From positions 1 through 7,588 of the forward strand of contig JAJRTM010000835.1 in NCBI GenBank assembly GCA_024278285.1: a stretch of 7,588 nt of DNA. Reading direction: 5' to 3'. The notes beneath the pieces are model-generated. The model was not told the DNA's origin and did not search any database. It worked only from the letters and a program-made list of their open reading frames with translations. This document shows positions 1 through 7,588 of this stretch, piece after piece. Made by a program: the position numbers and the translations under genes. Positions within the stretch are counted from its first letter, which is position 1. Each line of letters begins with the position of its first letter. The DNA comes from Planctomycetota bacterium. GTDB lineage: Bacteria; Planctomycetota; Planctomycetia; Planctomycetales; Planctomycetaceae.

Positions 1-972
1 TCTGGCAAGAAAAAATGGGAGCAAGCTTTTAAGACAACGTATGTTGCTCGGATTGTCCCCGATAACGGACCGCTTTGCGTCCCCGCCATTTCAGATAATC
101 GCGTGATCGTTTTCGGAGCTTCGGGCGGGCTACACTGTTTGAATCTTCAATCGGGAAAAGTAAACTGGTCACGAGAAACGCACGAAGATTTCAAAGCTGA
201 TGCCGGTTATTTCGGAGCGGGCAGTTCGCCAATTGTCTATGAAAACCTGGTGTTGGTCAATGTCGGGGGATTCAGGCAGGATGCAGGTGTTGTTGCTTTT
301 GACTTGCGAACAGGGAAAACCGTCTGGGAAAACGGAGCCTGGAAGCCGAGTTATTCTTCGCCCGTTTTAACAACTTATCGCGGCAAGCCACTTGTCGTTT
401 TTGTGACTCGTGAACAGACCGTTGGTTTGCATCCATTAACAGGGGCAGAACAATTTTCGTTCCACTTTGGTCAACGCGGCCCAACGGTGAACGGGGCGAA
501 TCCTGTGATTCTTGGCGAGCATCTTTTTCTGACAGCCAGTTACGGCATTGGCAATGTCTGGGCAAAAATTGAACCCGATAAACTAACCGTCATTCGCGAG
601 GGACTCAAGCCGCTCGCTTCTCAATACACAACTCCCATTCAAGTTGGCAATTCCCTTATCGGCGTTGATGGCCGGCAAGACGGTGGCGGACCGAGTGACC
701 TGGTCTGTTTCGACCCAGCCACGGGTAAAGAGCATTGGCGGGAAACAGAGTTTGGATACGCTTCAATAATCAAAGTCGGTTCGGATTTACTCATCATAAA
801 AACGAATGGCGAGTTAGTCATTGCAAACGCGACATCACAAAGTTACCAGGAAAAAAACAGAGTACAATTAACCGATTCGACAGTTCGCGCCCTTCCTGCT
901 TTTTCTGAAGGCAAACTGTTTATTCGTGACGAAAAGCAACTGAAATGCTACACTCTGCGGAATCAACCGTAG
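1..972 (+). CDS. PQQ-like beta-propeller repeat protein (BamB-like), 5' end truncated by window edge
   Basis: The reading frame is open from base 1 to the TAG at 970-972, giving 323 residues with no start in the window. The GTG at codon 35 lies inside a propeller strand, so it is not the true start. Blade-closing motifs of the PQQ-propeller type (hydrophobic strand, D/N-x-x-TGK, then W) recur: SGKKKWE at residues 1-7, LNLQSGKVNW at about 47-56, AFDLRTGKTVW at about 99-109, a weaker LHPLTGAEQF at 143-152, and CFDPATGKEHW at about 236-246. This supports a multi-bladed beta-propeller. Such proteins are abundant in planctomycetes, often annotated as outer membrane biogenesis protein BamB, and usually exported, but export cannot be checked here because the N-terminus is missing. 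No PQQ ligand or dehydrogenase residues can be assigned, so an enzymatic role is not supported; a structural or binding role is equally possible. The downstream lipoprotein gene starts 30 bp after the stop, suggesting one transcript. Confidence 0.88.
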   Translation, partial: SGKKKWEQAFKTTYVARIVPDNGPLCVPAISDNRVIVFGASGGLHCLNLQSGKVNWSRETHEDFKADAGYFGAGSSPIVYENLVLVNVGGFRQDAGVVAFDLRTGKTVWENGAWKPSYSSPVLTTYRGKPLVVFVTREQTVGLHPLTGAEQFSFHFGQRGPTVNGANPVILGEHLFLTASYGIGNVWAKIEPDKLTVIREGLKPLASQYTTPIQVGNSLIGVDGRQDGGGPSDLVCFDPATGKEHWRETEFGYASIIKVGSDLLIIKTNGELVIANATSQSYQEKNRVQLTDSTVRALPAFSEGKLFIRDEKQLKCYTLRNQP

Positions 973-1002
973 CTCGTCTTCCTTTTCAAGGTAGCTTTCG
1001 CG

Positions 1003-1974
1003 ATGTCAATTTCCCTCAAATATTCAATTCCCATTGCGCTGTGCATTTTTCTTTCATTGCTAGCAGGCTGCTCACCATCGAAGCCTCCAGCCGAAACGGT
1101 TACTGAAAAGAAACCGGAGAAAAACGTCGTTTCAGAACCAGCCGAAATGACAAACCGACCTGCGAAGACTGTTCCTGAACAGAAAAAAGCATCTGAAGAA
1201 AAACTTCCCGTCATCACCTTCGGCGGTAATTCTTCGAAGCCTGCTGCATCCTCTACTTCTCATCAAAAAAACTCCTCGAAAGTAGCCTCGTCTGAAGCTG
1301 AGGAAATTATTTCGCATCTAAAAGAACTGCAAATCCTGCTTGGCACGTGGCGTGGCATCACCAAAAAGTCCTACGGCGGATTCAAAGCGGTTGATCAAAC
1401 CAACTGGGTTTGGGATTTTCGATCCAATCCCAAACAGCCCGCTTTGGTAATGAGTTCCAGCAAAAGTCCCTACTACCGCCAGGCTCGAATGACATTCCTT
1501 CCAGAGAGCAATCAATATCAGTTGACGCTCACCGACACCGAGGGGGAAGCCAAAACATATCTGGGAAAATTCACGGCACCCATTGAAGATATTCAAGGGG
1601 ACGACAAGACTTCGCAGCGTACTTACAAACTGGAGTTCACACAAACCGATCCCGTTCAAGAAAAAGCGACGCGGTTTGTGTTCAATCAGAAAAACAATAA
1701 CCGTTACTTGCTGGAGTATTACCGCCAGCGTGGTTCCGATGATCGATTTTTTCGTGTCGATACCGTTTCGACCCAGCGCGAAGGGACTTCTTTCGCATTG
1801 ATCGATGAAGGCTACGGCAAAAAAACCTGCATCATTTCTGGAGGACTCGGAACAACTGCAGTCAGCCACAAGGGAACGACATATTACGTTTGCTGCTCTG
1901 GTTGTAAAGCGGCGTTTGAGGAAGATCCCGAAAAATGGATCGCCCGGGCGGCAAAGCAGAAAATGAAAAAATAG
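1003..1974 (+). CDS. Lipoprotein with lipocalin-like domain and C-terminal YHS/TRASH-like Cys motif
   Basis: This is a 323-residue envelope protein. Residues 1-23 form a lipoprotein signal peptide: a short basic start, a hydrophobic stretch and the lipobox LLAGC with Cys23 as the predicted lipidated residue. Residues 24-100 are a low-complexity K/E/P/S/A-rich linker with no expected fold. Residues 103-265 begin with the LLGTWRG signature (112-118) and continue as alternating strands, like lipocalin-type beta-barrels that bind small ligands. The tail (276-312) has Cys276, the pattern GGLGT..VSHKGTTYYVCCSGC with Cys297, Cys298 and Cys301, then F-x-x-DPEKW, which resembles YHS/TRASH metal-binding modules. 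ATG 1003 is chosen because it puts the signal peptide at the N-terminus; a weak AAGG lies at 988-991. Metal or ligand binding is inferred from motif shape and the ligand is unknown. The gene probably shares a transcript with the propeller gene 30 bp upstream. Confidence 0.9.
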   Translation: MSISLKYSIPIALCIFLSLLAGCSPSKPPAETVTEKKPEKNVVSEPAEMTNRPAKTVPEQKKASEEKLPVITFGGNSSKPAASSTSHQKNSSKVASSEAEEIISHLKELQILLGTWRGITKKSYGGFKAVDQTNWVWDFRSNPKQPALVMSSSKSPYYRQARMTFLPESNQYQLTLTDTEGEAKTYLGKFTAPIEDIQGDDKTSQRTYKLEFTQTDPVQEKATRFVFNQKNNNRYLLEYYRQRGSDDRFFRVDTVSTQREGTSFALIDEGYGKKTCIISGGLGTTAVSHKGTTYYVCCSGCKAAFEEDPEKWIARAAKQKMKK

Positions 1975-1987
1975 CCCAGCACAGCGA

Positions 1988-2992
1988 CTACCCAACCGGC
2001 TTCAGAGTTTCAAGGCCGAGTCTTTTCATTTTGTTGTAGAGAGTGACCCGGCTTACGCCCAGTTCGCGAGCCGCATCGGTTCGGCATTGCTGGTTGTGAA
2101 TCAATGCTTGCTCAATCAATTTTCGCTCAGTATTGGCAAGTTGGTCTTCCAGCGTGAGTCTGGGATCAAAGGATACCGGCTGGATGTTATTCTCTTCAGG
2201 GGAATCAACAGTAAGAGAATCGCTGCGTGGCTCGGCGATCTTCAAAGAATTCGGAAGATCTGTTTCGCTGAGAATTCCGTTGTCGCAGTACATCACAGCT
2301 CGCTCGATGACATGTTTCAACTCACGAATATTTCCCGGCCATTGGTAAGTCATAAGCCGATTCATCAACGAATCATCGATGCGGTCAACACGTTTATTGA
2401 ATTGCTGACAGAAGCATCGCACAAACTGCCGAGTCAACCCAGCCATTTCATCAAGCCGATTTCGCAATGGGGGAATCTCAAATTGATGTGTTTTAAGTCG
2501 ATAGTAAAGATCTGCACGAAAAGTTCCGTCTTCAACAGATGCTGACAAATCGCGTTGGCAACTGATAATGGCCCGAGTTTGAAACGAAGGATCACCATCG
2601 ACCTCAGAAAACGCTCCTTTTTCTCCATTAATTCGATTGAGAAACTGTAACTGTTCAGACCGGGAAAGAGATTCAATTTCCCGAATCAGCATCAAAGTTG
2701 AATCTTCTTTCTGATGCTCTAGCTGAGAGAGCATCTGCTGTTCAATCTGCTTGCCTGTTAAAATACTGCAATCAAAACAGAGAAAACGTTTGTCGGTCGC
2801 TTTGAAATTTCGATACAGCAATTGCGACAGATACGTTTTTCCTGTCCCGGTTTCACCGACAAGCAGCAGCGTTGCTCCATGCTTCAATGCGGTTGACATT
2901 TCTGAAAACAACCGACAAAGGGTGCTTCCTTCCACATTCGCAGAAGGAGTTGAACGAAGAAATTTCTGCTCGCGTAGGGCATGTGCAATCAT
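1988..2992 (-). CDS. AAA+ / Fis-type HTH transcriptional regulator, sigma-54-activator-like but lacking GAFTGA
   Basis: The 334-residue protein has the architecture of a bacterial enhancer-binding protein without a receiver or other sensory domain; only about 20 residues precede the ATPase. Visible parts in order are Walker A GETGTGKT (46-53), a Walker B position reading TLMLIREI (99-106), a sensor I-like IISCQRDL (142-149), the arginine-finger region FRADLYYRL (158-166), PPLRNR (174-179), sensor II WPGNIREL (218-225), and a C-terminal Fis-type helix-turn-helix (about 285-328, RTDAARELGVSRVTLYNKM). Two things are odd. The L1 loop carrying GAFTGA, which contacts sigma-54, is missing: the stretch from Cys75 to Thr99 is about 14 residues shorter than in NtrC-type proteins. 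The Walker B Asp is also replaced by Arg (IRE for LDE). It may therefore act without sigma-54, as TyrR does, or as a repressor. The ATG at 2990-2992 has AAGG 8 nt upstream. Its targets are unknown. Confidence 0.93.
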   Translation of the reverse strand: MIAHALREQKFLRSTPSANVEGSTLCRLFSEMSTALKHGATLLLVGETGTGKTYLSQLLYRNFKATDKRFLCFDCSILTGKQIEQQMLSQLEHQKEDSTLMLIREIESLSRSEQLQFLNRINGEKGAFSEVDGDPSFQTRAIISCQRDLSASVEDGTFRADLYYRLKTHQFEIPPLRNRLDEMAGLTRQFVRCFCQQFNKRVDRIDDSLMNRLMTYQWPGNIRELKHVIERAVMYCDNGILSETDLPNSLKIAEPRSDSLTVDSPEENNIQPVSFDPRLTLEDQLANTERKLIEQALIHNQQCRTDAARELGVSRVTLYNKMKRLGLETLKPVG

Positions 2993-3358
2993 AGGGGCAG
3001 CCTTGTTAATTCAGATGATAATCGAAGGCGAACTTTGCAAAATAAAGGGAACAAAGAAGTCGTTATCCCGGTACTTTGCAGGCAGCTTGGTGTCACTGTT
3101 TGCTTCGCTGTATCAATTTCTTAACAAATCAGATGCCAACAGGAATGTTTTTGCCTGCATAAAGATAGAAAGCAAGCAATCAAAGCCTTTTTCTCGTGAT
3201 AACAGGGGGAATATCTGTAAAGAAAGAGTCAACAGTTCTTTCATCAGGTCCTGTTCAGGCAAGCAATATGATTCGATTTGTAAACAGATGATGCAAGAAT
3301 GCAACAGCACAGCCGGATGAATGTGGCTCCAATGCGAGGTCAGCACCAGCAAAAAGGC
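2993..3358. other. Gene-free spacer between atpC and the AAA+/Fis regulator (366 bp)
   Basis: No convincing gene was found on either strand. The one minus-strand frame just after atpC (3113-3352) would need a TTG start and has no ribosome binding site or recognisable domain. The spacer must hold the 3' end of the atp transcript and probably the promoter of the regulator, but no good -35/-10 pair, sigma-54 site or hairpin-plus-T-run terminator is evident. It contains a 9-bp direct repeat, GCAAGCAAT, at 3172-3180 and 3259-3267, an 8-bp repeat CAGATGAT at 3012-3019 and 3285-3292, and five copies of AACAG between 3138 and 3307. Confidence 0.6.
3001..3004 (-). promoter_or_regulatory. Shine-Dalgarno-like AAGG of the AAA+/Fis regulator
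   Basis: On the minus strand AAGG lies 8 nt before the ATG at 2990-2992. It supports this start over later in-frame Met codons and agrees with a regulator that has almost no N-terminal domain. Confidence 0.5.
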
Positions 3359-3760
3359 CTACTTCTTAAGCAGTTCCAGCAGTTTGCGGTTGCGGTCGAT
3401 GTCGTGTTGTTTGTGGGCTTGCTCGGCTGGGGTTTTTACTTCCCGCTCGATCGCTTCATCGAATGTTTTCTGGATATCAGCGACAGAAAACTCATCCAGC
3501 TTACCTGCCTGATTGGTAAGGAGCGTAACCGATTGTCCTTTGACCTGCACGAACCCGCCATCAACGAAATACCTGATAGAACCTTTGGAAGTCGTCACCA
3601 ACAATTCACCAATCCCCAGGCGTCCCACCATCGGGGCGCGACCGGGAAGAATTCCGATTTGACCATCTTCCAGCGGAAACCGTAACACAGCCGCCTGTTC
3701 GTCAAGCAACGTGGTTTCTGGTGTGACAACGGTCAACTGTATTGCATTGGCAGCAATCAT
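3359..3760 (-). CDS. atpC: F-type ATP synthase F1 epsilon subunit
   Basis: The 133-residue epsilon subunit of the F1 central stalk links the gamma shaft to the c-ring on the cytoplasmic face and can inhibit ATP hydrolysis. It is close to the usual full length (E. coli about 138). Residues 7-84 form the N-terminal beta-sandwich, with the family signature EDGQIGILPGRAPMVGRLGIGEL (31-53); an Arg (R41) stands where many homologues have His (GHAP). Residues 90-133 form the C-terminal helical hairpin, ending in a basic second helix (DRNRKLLELLKK). The ATP-sensing I(L)DxxRA motif of Bacillus epsilon is not evident in the first helix. The start is the ATG at 3758-3760, supported by GAGG 5 nt upstream. 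It is the last gene of the atp run, 47 bp after atpD, the usual atpDC order. Identity is secure from sequence and position. Confidence 0.97.
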   Translation of the reverse strand: MIAANAIQLTVVTPETTLLDEQAAVLRFPLEDGQIGILPGRAPMVGRLGIGELLVTTSKGSIRYFVDGGFVQVKGQSVTLLTNQAGKLDEFSVADIQKTFDEAIEREVKTPAEQAHKQHDIDRNRKLLELLKK

Positions 3761-3765
3761 TTTCG

Positions 3766-3769
3766 CCTC
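3766..3769 (-). promoter_or_regulatory. Shine-Dalgarno site of atpC
   Basis: GAGG (minus strand, within CGAGG) lies 5 nt before the atpC ATG and fixes that start. Confidence 0.6.
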
Positions 3770-3807
3770 GGTAGATTCTACTTCTTAATTCGATGACAAC
3801 TCACAAC

Positions 3808-5264
<1,457 letters not shown>

Positions 5265-5311
5265 AATTCTCTTTAACAATATTTTTATACTAATTCTTGA
5301 CTGGTAAACGA

Positions 5312-6187
5312 TTACTCAAGAGCGATCGCTCCTCCGATGATTTCGCTCAATTCGGATGTAATCTGCGACTGTCTGGCTCGGTTGTACTTGGTCGAAAGGT
5401 CGCCAATCATTTCGTCCGCATTTTCTGTTGCTCCCTTCATCGCGACCATGCGGGCAACCTGCTCGCTGACCGCTGCATCAAGAAAGCACTTAAACAATTT
5501 TGCTTTGAAAGCGGCTGGAACAATCTCTTCCAGAATTGCTTCTGCATCGGGAAGAAATTCGTAATCAACGGCTAGTGATTGCTCCTGTTTATCATCCGTT
5601 GATAAATCCTGAATCGGAAGCAACGTTTCTACTTTAGCTGTTTGCCGGGCGACAGATTGAAATTCGGTATAAGCGACTTCAATTCGATCCACCGCACCAC
5701 TTGTATAAAGATCGACATACCGCTTTGCAACTTTATCAACCTCTTCAAAGCTCGGCTTGTCTTCAAAATGAGTGAATTCCAGGTCGGTCTTCTGACCTTC
5801 AAACTTGAAGGAAGAAATACCACGCTTGCCGGAAACTTCCAGCACTAAATTCATGCGAGATTTTTCTAGATCTTTCAAGCAAATGTTCGCCTGACGCAAA
5901 ACCCCCGAGTTGTAACCGCCACACAACCCACGGTTTGATGTCAACACAAGCAGCAGGACACGTTCTTCATTATCTCGCTTTTGTAGCAGCGGATGTGAAA
6001 AAGGGAGGTCAGCTGCAGAAAGATCGCCAACAATCTCCGCGATTTTTTGCGTATACGCTTTCGCTTCGGAAGCTCGATCCATTGCTTTTTTGAATCGAGC
6101 GGTGGCAATCAATTCCATCGTCCGCGTAATTTTGCGGATGTTCTTGACTGCCTTGAGTCGCTTGATAATTAAACGAGCATTTGCCAT
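5312..6187 (-). CDS. atpG: F-type ATP synthase F1 gamma subunit
   Basis: The 291-residue gamma subunit forms the rotating central shaft of F1 inside the alpha3beta3 ring. The N-terminal coiled-coil helix carries the family signature KNIRKITRTMELIATARFKKA (15-35). The central Rossmann-like part has SNRGLCGGYNSG (84-95), and the C-terminal helix (about 241-290) has SEQVARMVAMKGATENADEM followed by YNRARQSQITSELSEIIGGA, which matches the usual gamma C-terminus. Length matches the family (about 286-300). The start is the ATG at 6185-6187, giving the standard MANARLIIKRLKAVKN opening. No clear Shine-Dalgarno is present upstream, only an A-rich run, unlike atpD and atpC. It is separated from atpA by 130 bp holding an inverted REP-like pair and from atpD by 61 bp. 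Confidence 0.98.
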   Translation of the reverse strand: MANARLIIKRLKAVKNIRKITRTMELIATARFKKAMDRASEAKAYTQKIAEIVGDLSAADLPFSHPLLQKRDNEERVLLLVLTSNRGLCGGYNSGVLRQANICLKDLEKSRMNLVLEVSGKRGISSFKFEGQKTDLEFTHFEDKPSFEEVDKVAKRYVDLYTSGAVDRIEVAYTEFQSVARQTAKVETLLPIQDLSTDDKQEQSLAVDYEFLPDAEAILEEIVPAAFKAKLFKCFLDAAVSEQVARMVAMKGATENADEMIGDLSTKYNRARQSQITSELSEIIGGAIALE

Positions 6188-6234
6188 GAGACTGAATTAA
6201 TTCTTTTTTTGACCTCTAATCAGGTAACTTAGCC

Positions 6235-6303
6235 GTAGGGTCCGCTGTGCGGACCGAACTTAACTATTTTACTTCAATTAATAGTCCGCACAGCGGACCC
6301 TAC
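6235..6303. repeat. REP/BIME-like inverted pair between atpA and atpG
   Basis: Two units face each other. Unit one (6235-6255) is GTAG followed by the hairpin GGTCCGC-TGT-GCGGACC, a perfect 7-bp stem with a 3-nt loop. Unit two (6284-6303) is its reverse complement, with a 6-bp stem because the outermost base differs. Together they make a perfect 20-bp inverted repeat, 6235-6254 with 6284-6303, around a 29-bp AT-rich centre. A GTAG foot beside a short palindrome is the hallmark of REP sequences mobilised by RAYT (IS200-like) transposases, and a head-to-head pair resembles a BIME. In the atp mRNA it could fold as one long stem or two small hairpins. The nearest arm begins 14 nt after the atpA stop, and the far arm ends 47 nt before the atpG ATG. 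No T-run follows on the minus strand, so it is not a typical intrinsic terminator. Whether copies occur elsewhere cannot be seen here. Confidence 0.85.
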
Positions 6304-6317
6304 AAATAAAACAAAAC

Positions 6318-7588
6318 CTACGAAGACACTCCAACTGCTGCACCCTCTTCGGCTTCAACAAACAGTTTACTCACTTGAGTCCACCAGTCTTTTAACGCTG
6401 CATCAACCATTCCGGTTAACTCATCATCCATTTTCTGAGTTTCGATCAAACGATTTCGTACTTCTGATTTCTGCTCAGCCATGAATTGATGAAGATTCTT
6501 TTCTGCTTCAGGAACTCTGGCAACGGGAACTTTATCGAAGTATCCGTTACTTCCTGCATAAACACTAATCACCTGATCGGCTACCTGCATCGGTTGATAC
6601 TGCGGTTGCTTTAATAGTTCAACCATGCAGTAACCACGATCCAGTTGTTGTTGTGTCGCGGCGTCCAAGTCGGTACCAAGTTGAGCGAACGCTTCCAACT
6701 CACGGAAGGCTGCTAAATCCAGCTTCAAACTACCAGAGACTTTTTTCATCCCCTTGGTTTGAGCATTCCCCCCCACGCGGGAGACCGAAATACCGACGTT
6801 AATCGCTGGGCGAACCCCGGCGTAAAACAGGTCGGGTTCCAGATAAATCTGACCATCGGTAATGGAAATAACATTTGTCGGAATGTACGCGGAAACTTCC
6901 CCTTCGAGCGTTTCGATAATCGGGAGCGCGGTCATCGAGCCGCCTCCCTTTTCGTCGGAAAGTTTTGCAGAGCGTTCCAGCAATCGGCTATGACAATAGA
7001 AAATATCTCCTGGATACGCTTCACGCCCCGGAGGTCGTTTCATCAACAACGACATTTCCCGGTAAGCAACAGCTTGCTTGGAAAGGTCATCATAAACGAT
7101 TAGCGTGTGCTTCCCCTGATACATAAAGTGCTCAGCCATCGCTGCACCCGCATACGGTGCGATATACTGCATTGATGCAGGATCGGAAGCGGCTGCACTG
7201 ACGACAATGGTATAATCCATCGCGCCGTGTTCTCTCAACACTTCAACAACACCCGCAACTGAAGAAGCTCGTTGACCGCAGCCAACATAAATGCAGATGA
7301 CGTCTTTCCCTTTTTGATTGATAATGGCATCAATCGCGATCGCTGTCTTACCGGTTTTTCGGTCACCAATGATCAATTCTCGCTGACCACGACCCACAGG
7401 CGTCATCGCATCGACCGCTTTAATTCCAGTCTGGAGTGGTTCGCGAACCGGTTGACGGTCCACAACTCCAGGAGCTGCTGATTCTAATGGGCGGGTTTCG
7501 CTGGTAACAACTGTCCCTTTACCATCGAGTGCATTACCCAGCGGATCGACAACACGACCAACAACTGCATCCCCCACGGGAACGGAAA
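6318..7588 (-). CDS. atpA: F-type ATP synthase F1 alpha subunit, N-terminus beyond window edge
   Basis: The alpha subunit alternates with beta in the F1 hexamer, binds non-catalytic nucleotide and supplies the arginine finger. The frame is open to the right edge; 422 complete codons are present, so roughly 80-90 N-terminal residues (the beta-barrel) are missing. The GTG near 7575 is internal ([18 protein letters not shown] matches mid-protein alpha sequence) and is not the start. Landmarks, in fragment numbering, are Walker A GDRKTGKT (74-81), then [64 protein letters not shown], and [10 protein letters not shown] carrying the arginine finger (near 6766-6795). The C-terminal helical domain with [10 protein letters not shown] is complete to the TAG at 6318-6320. 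It is the most upstream gene of the operon seen here; atpH/F/E/B would be expected before it. The A-G-D-C order marks a regular F-type operon rather than an N-ATPase (atpDC first). Confidence 0.98.
   Translation of the reverse strand, partial: SVPVGDAVVGRVVDPLGNALDGKGTVVTSETRPLESAAPGVVDRQPVREPLQTGIKAVDAMTPVGRGQRELIIGDRKTGKTAIAIDAIINQKGKDVICIYVGCGQRASSVAGVVEVLREHGAMDYTIVVSAAASDPASMQYIAPYAGAAMAEHFMYQGKHTLIVYDDLSKQAVAYREMSLLMKRPPGREAYPGDIFYCHSRLLERSAKLSDEKGGGSMTALPIIETLEGEVSAYIPTNVISITDGQIYLEPDLFYAGVRPAINVGISVSRVGGNAQTKGMKKVSGSLKLDLAAFRELEAFAQLGTDLDAATQQQLDRGYCMVELLKQPQYQPMQVADQVISVYAGSNGYFDKVPVARVPEAEKNLHQFMAEQKSEVRNRLIETQKMDDELTGMVDAALKDWWTQVSKLFVEAEEGAAVGVSS

Noticed and set aside
69..84. A GGACCGC-TTT-GCGTCC near-palindrome resembling the REP hairpin.
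   Set aside because: It lies in the propeller coding frame, has a mismatched stem and no GTAG foot.
1975..1987. A bidirectional terminator between the converging lipoprotein and regulator genes.
   Set aside because: Only 13 bp separate the stop codons and no hairpin was found there or just inside either gene end.
1318..1995. A 225-residue minus-strand open frame antisense to the lipoprotein gene.
   Set aside because: The plus-strand frame has a lipobox and domain signatures; the antisense frame is Cys/Phe/Arg-rich with no family features and is a shadow.
2087..2545. Long plus-strand open frames opposite the AAA+ regulator, and similar ones opposite atpD (3793-4176, 4362-5169), atpG (5297-5575) and atpA (6759-7103).
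   Set aside because: All lie fully antisense to strongly conserved genes, lack recognisable domains and show random-looking composition.
2594..2630. A GEKGAFSEVDG stretch (residues 124-134) in the AAA+ regulator that looks like GAFTGA.
   Set aside because: It lies after the Walker B position and aligns with the region before sensor I (the f-x-x-vGg...vRiIa part of the family), not with the L1 loop, so the resemblance is coincidental.
3111..3139. A possible minus-strand promoter for the regulator: TTGGCA (3134-3139), 17-bp spacer, TTGATA (3111-3116).
   Set aside because: The -35 is good, but the -10 matches only two of six consensus bases, too weak to annotate.
3113..3352. A 79-residue minus-strand open frame directly after atpC.
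   Set aside because: It needs a TTG start, has no ribosome binding site, shows no recognisable domain and has a Cys/Leu/His-rich composition unlike its neighbours.
6235..6303. The inverted repeat as an intrinsic terminator of atpA.
   Set aside because: No T-run follows the stem on the minus strand, and the operon continues with atpG, atpD and atpC in the same direction.

Overview
This window looks like chromosomal DNA from a planctomycete, most likely of the Gimesia/Rubinisphaera/Planctomyces type. The evidence is the F1 beta subunit's wording (a [16 protein letters not shown] stretch instead of the usual HLDATTVLSR, followed by [14 protein letters not shown]), a BamB-like PQQ propeller protein beside a lipoprotein ending in a Cys-rich YHS/TRASH-like motif, and moderate GC. 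The lineage is inferred from remembered family resemblance, not from a search.

Layout. Positions 1-972 (+) hold the 3' part of a PQQ-type beta-propeller gene whose start lies off the left edge. Positions 1003-1974 (+) encode a lipoprotein with a lipobox, a K/E/P/S-rich linker, a lipocalin-like central domain and a C-terminal metal-binding-like Cys cluster. The two genes are 30 bp apart and probably co-transcribed. Facing them, with only 13 bp between the stop codons, is a minus-strand AAA+/Fis-type regulator (1988-2992) that resembles sigma-54 activators but lacks the GAFTGA loop and has a degenerate Walker B. A 366-bp spacer without a convincing gene follows (2993-3358). The rest of the window is the F1 part of an F-type ATP synthase operon on the minus strand, in transcription order atpA (5' end cut by the right edge), atpG, atpD, atpC.

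How the parts work together. AtpA and AtpD form the catalytic alpha3beta3 hexamer, AtpG is the rotor shaft and AtpC is the epsilon subunit. Their order is that of the standard F1Fo operon; the Fo and delta genes would be expected upstream of atpA, beyond the right edge. The two plus-strand genes probably act in the cell envelope.

The atpA-atpG gap (130 bp) contains a sharply defined REP/BIME-like element: two copies of a GTAG-plus-hairpin unit in inverted orientation, forming a perfect 20-bp inverted repeat around a 29-bp centre. This and the GAFTGA-less regulator are the two items most worth a second look. I found no CRISPR array, tRNA, rRNA, insertion sequence or clear new multi-gene system; most of the window is ordinary core genome.
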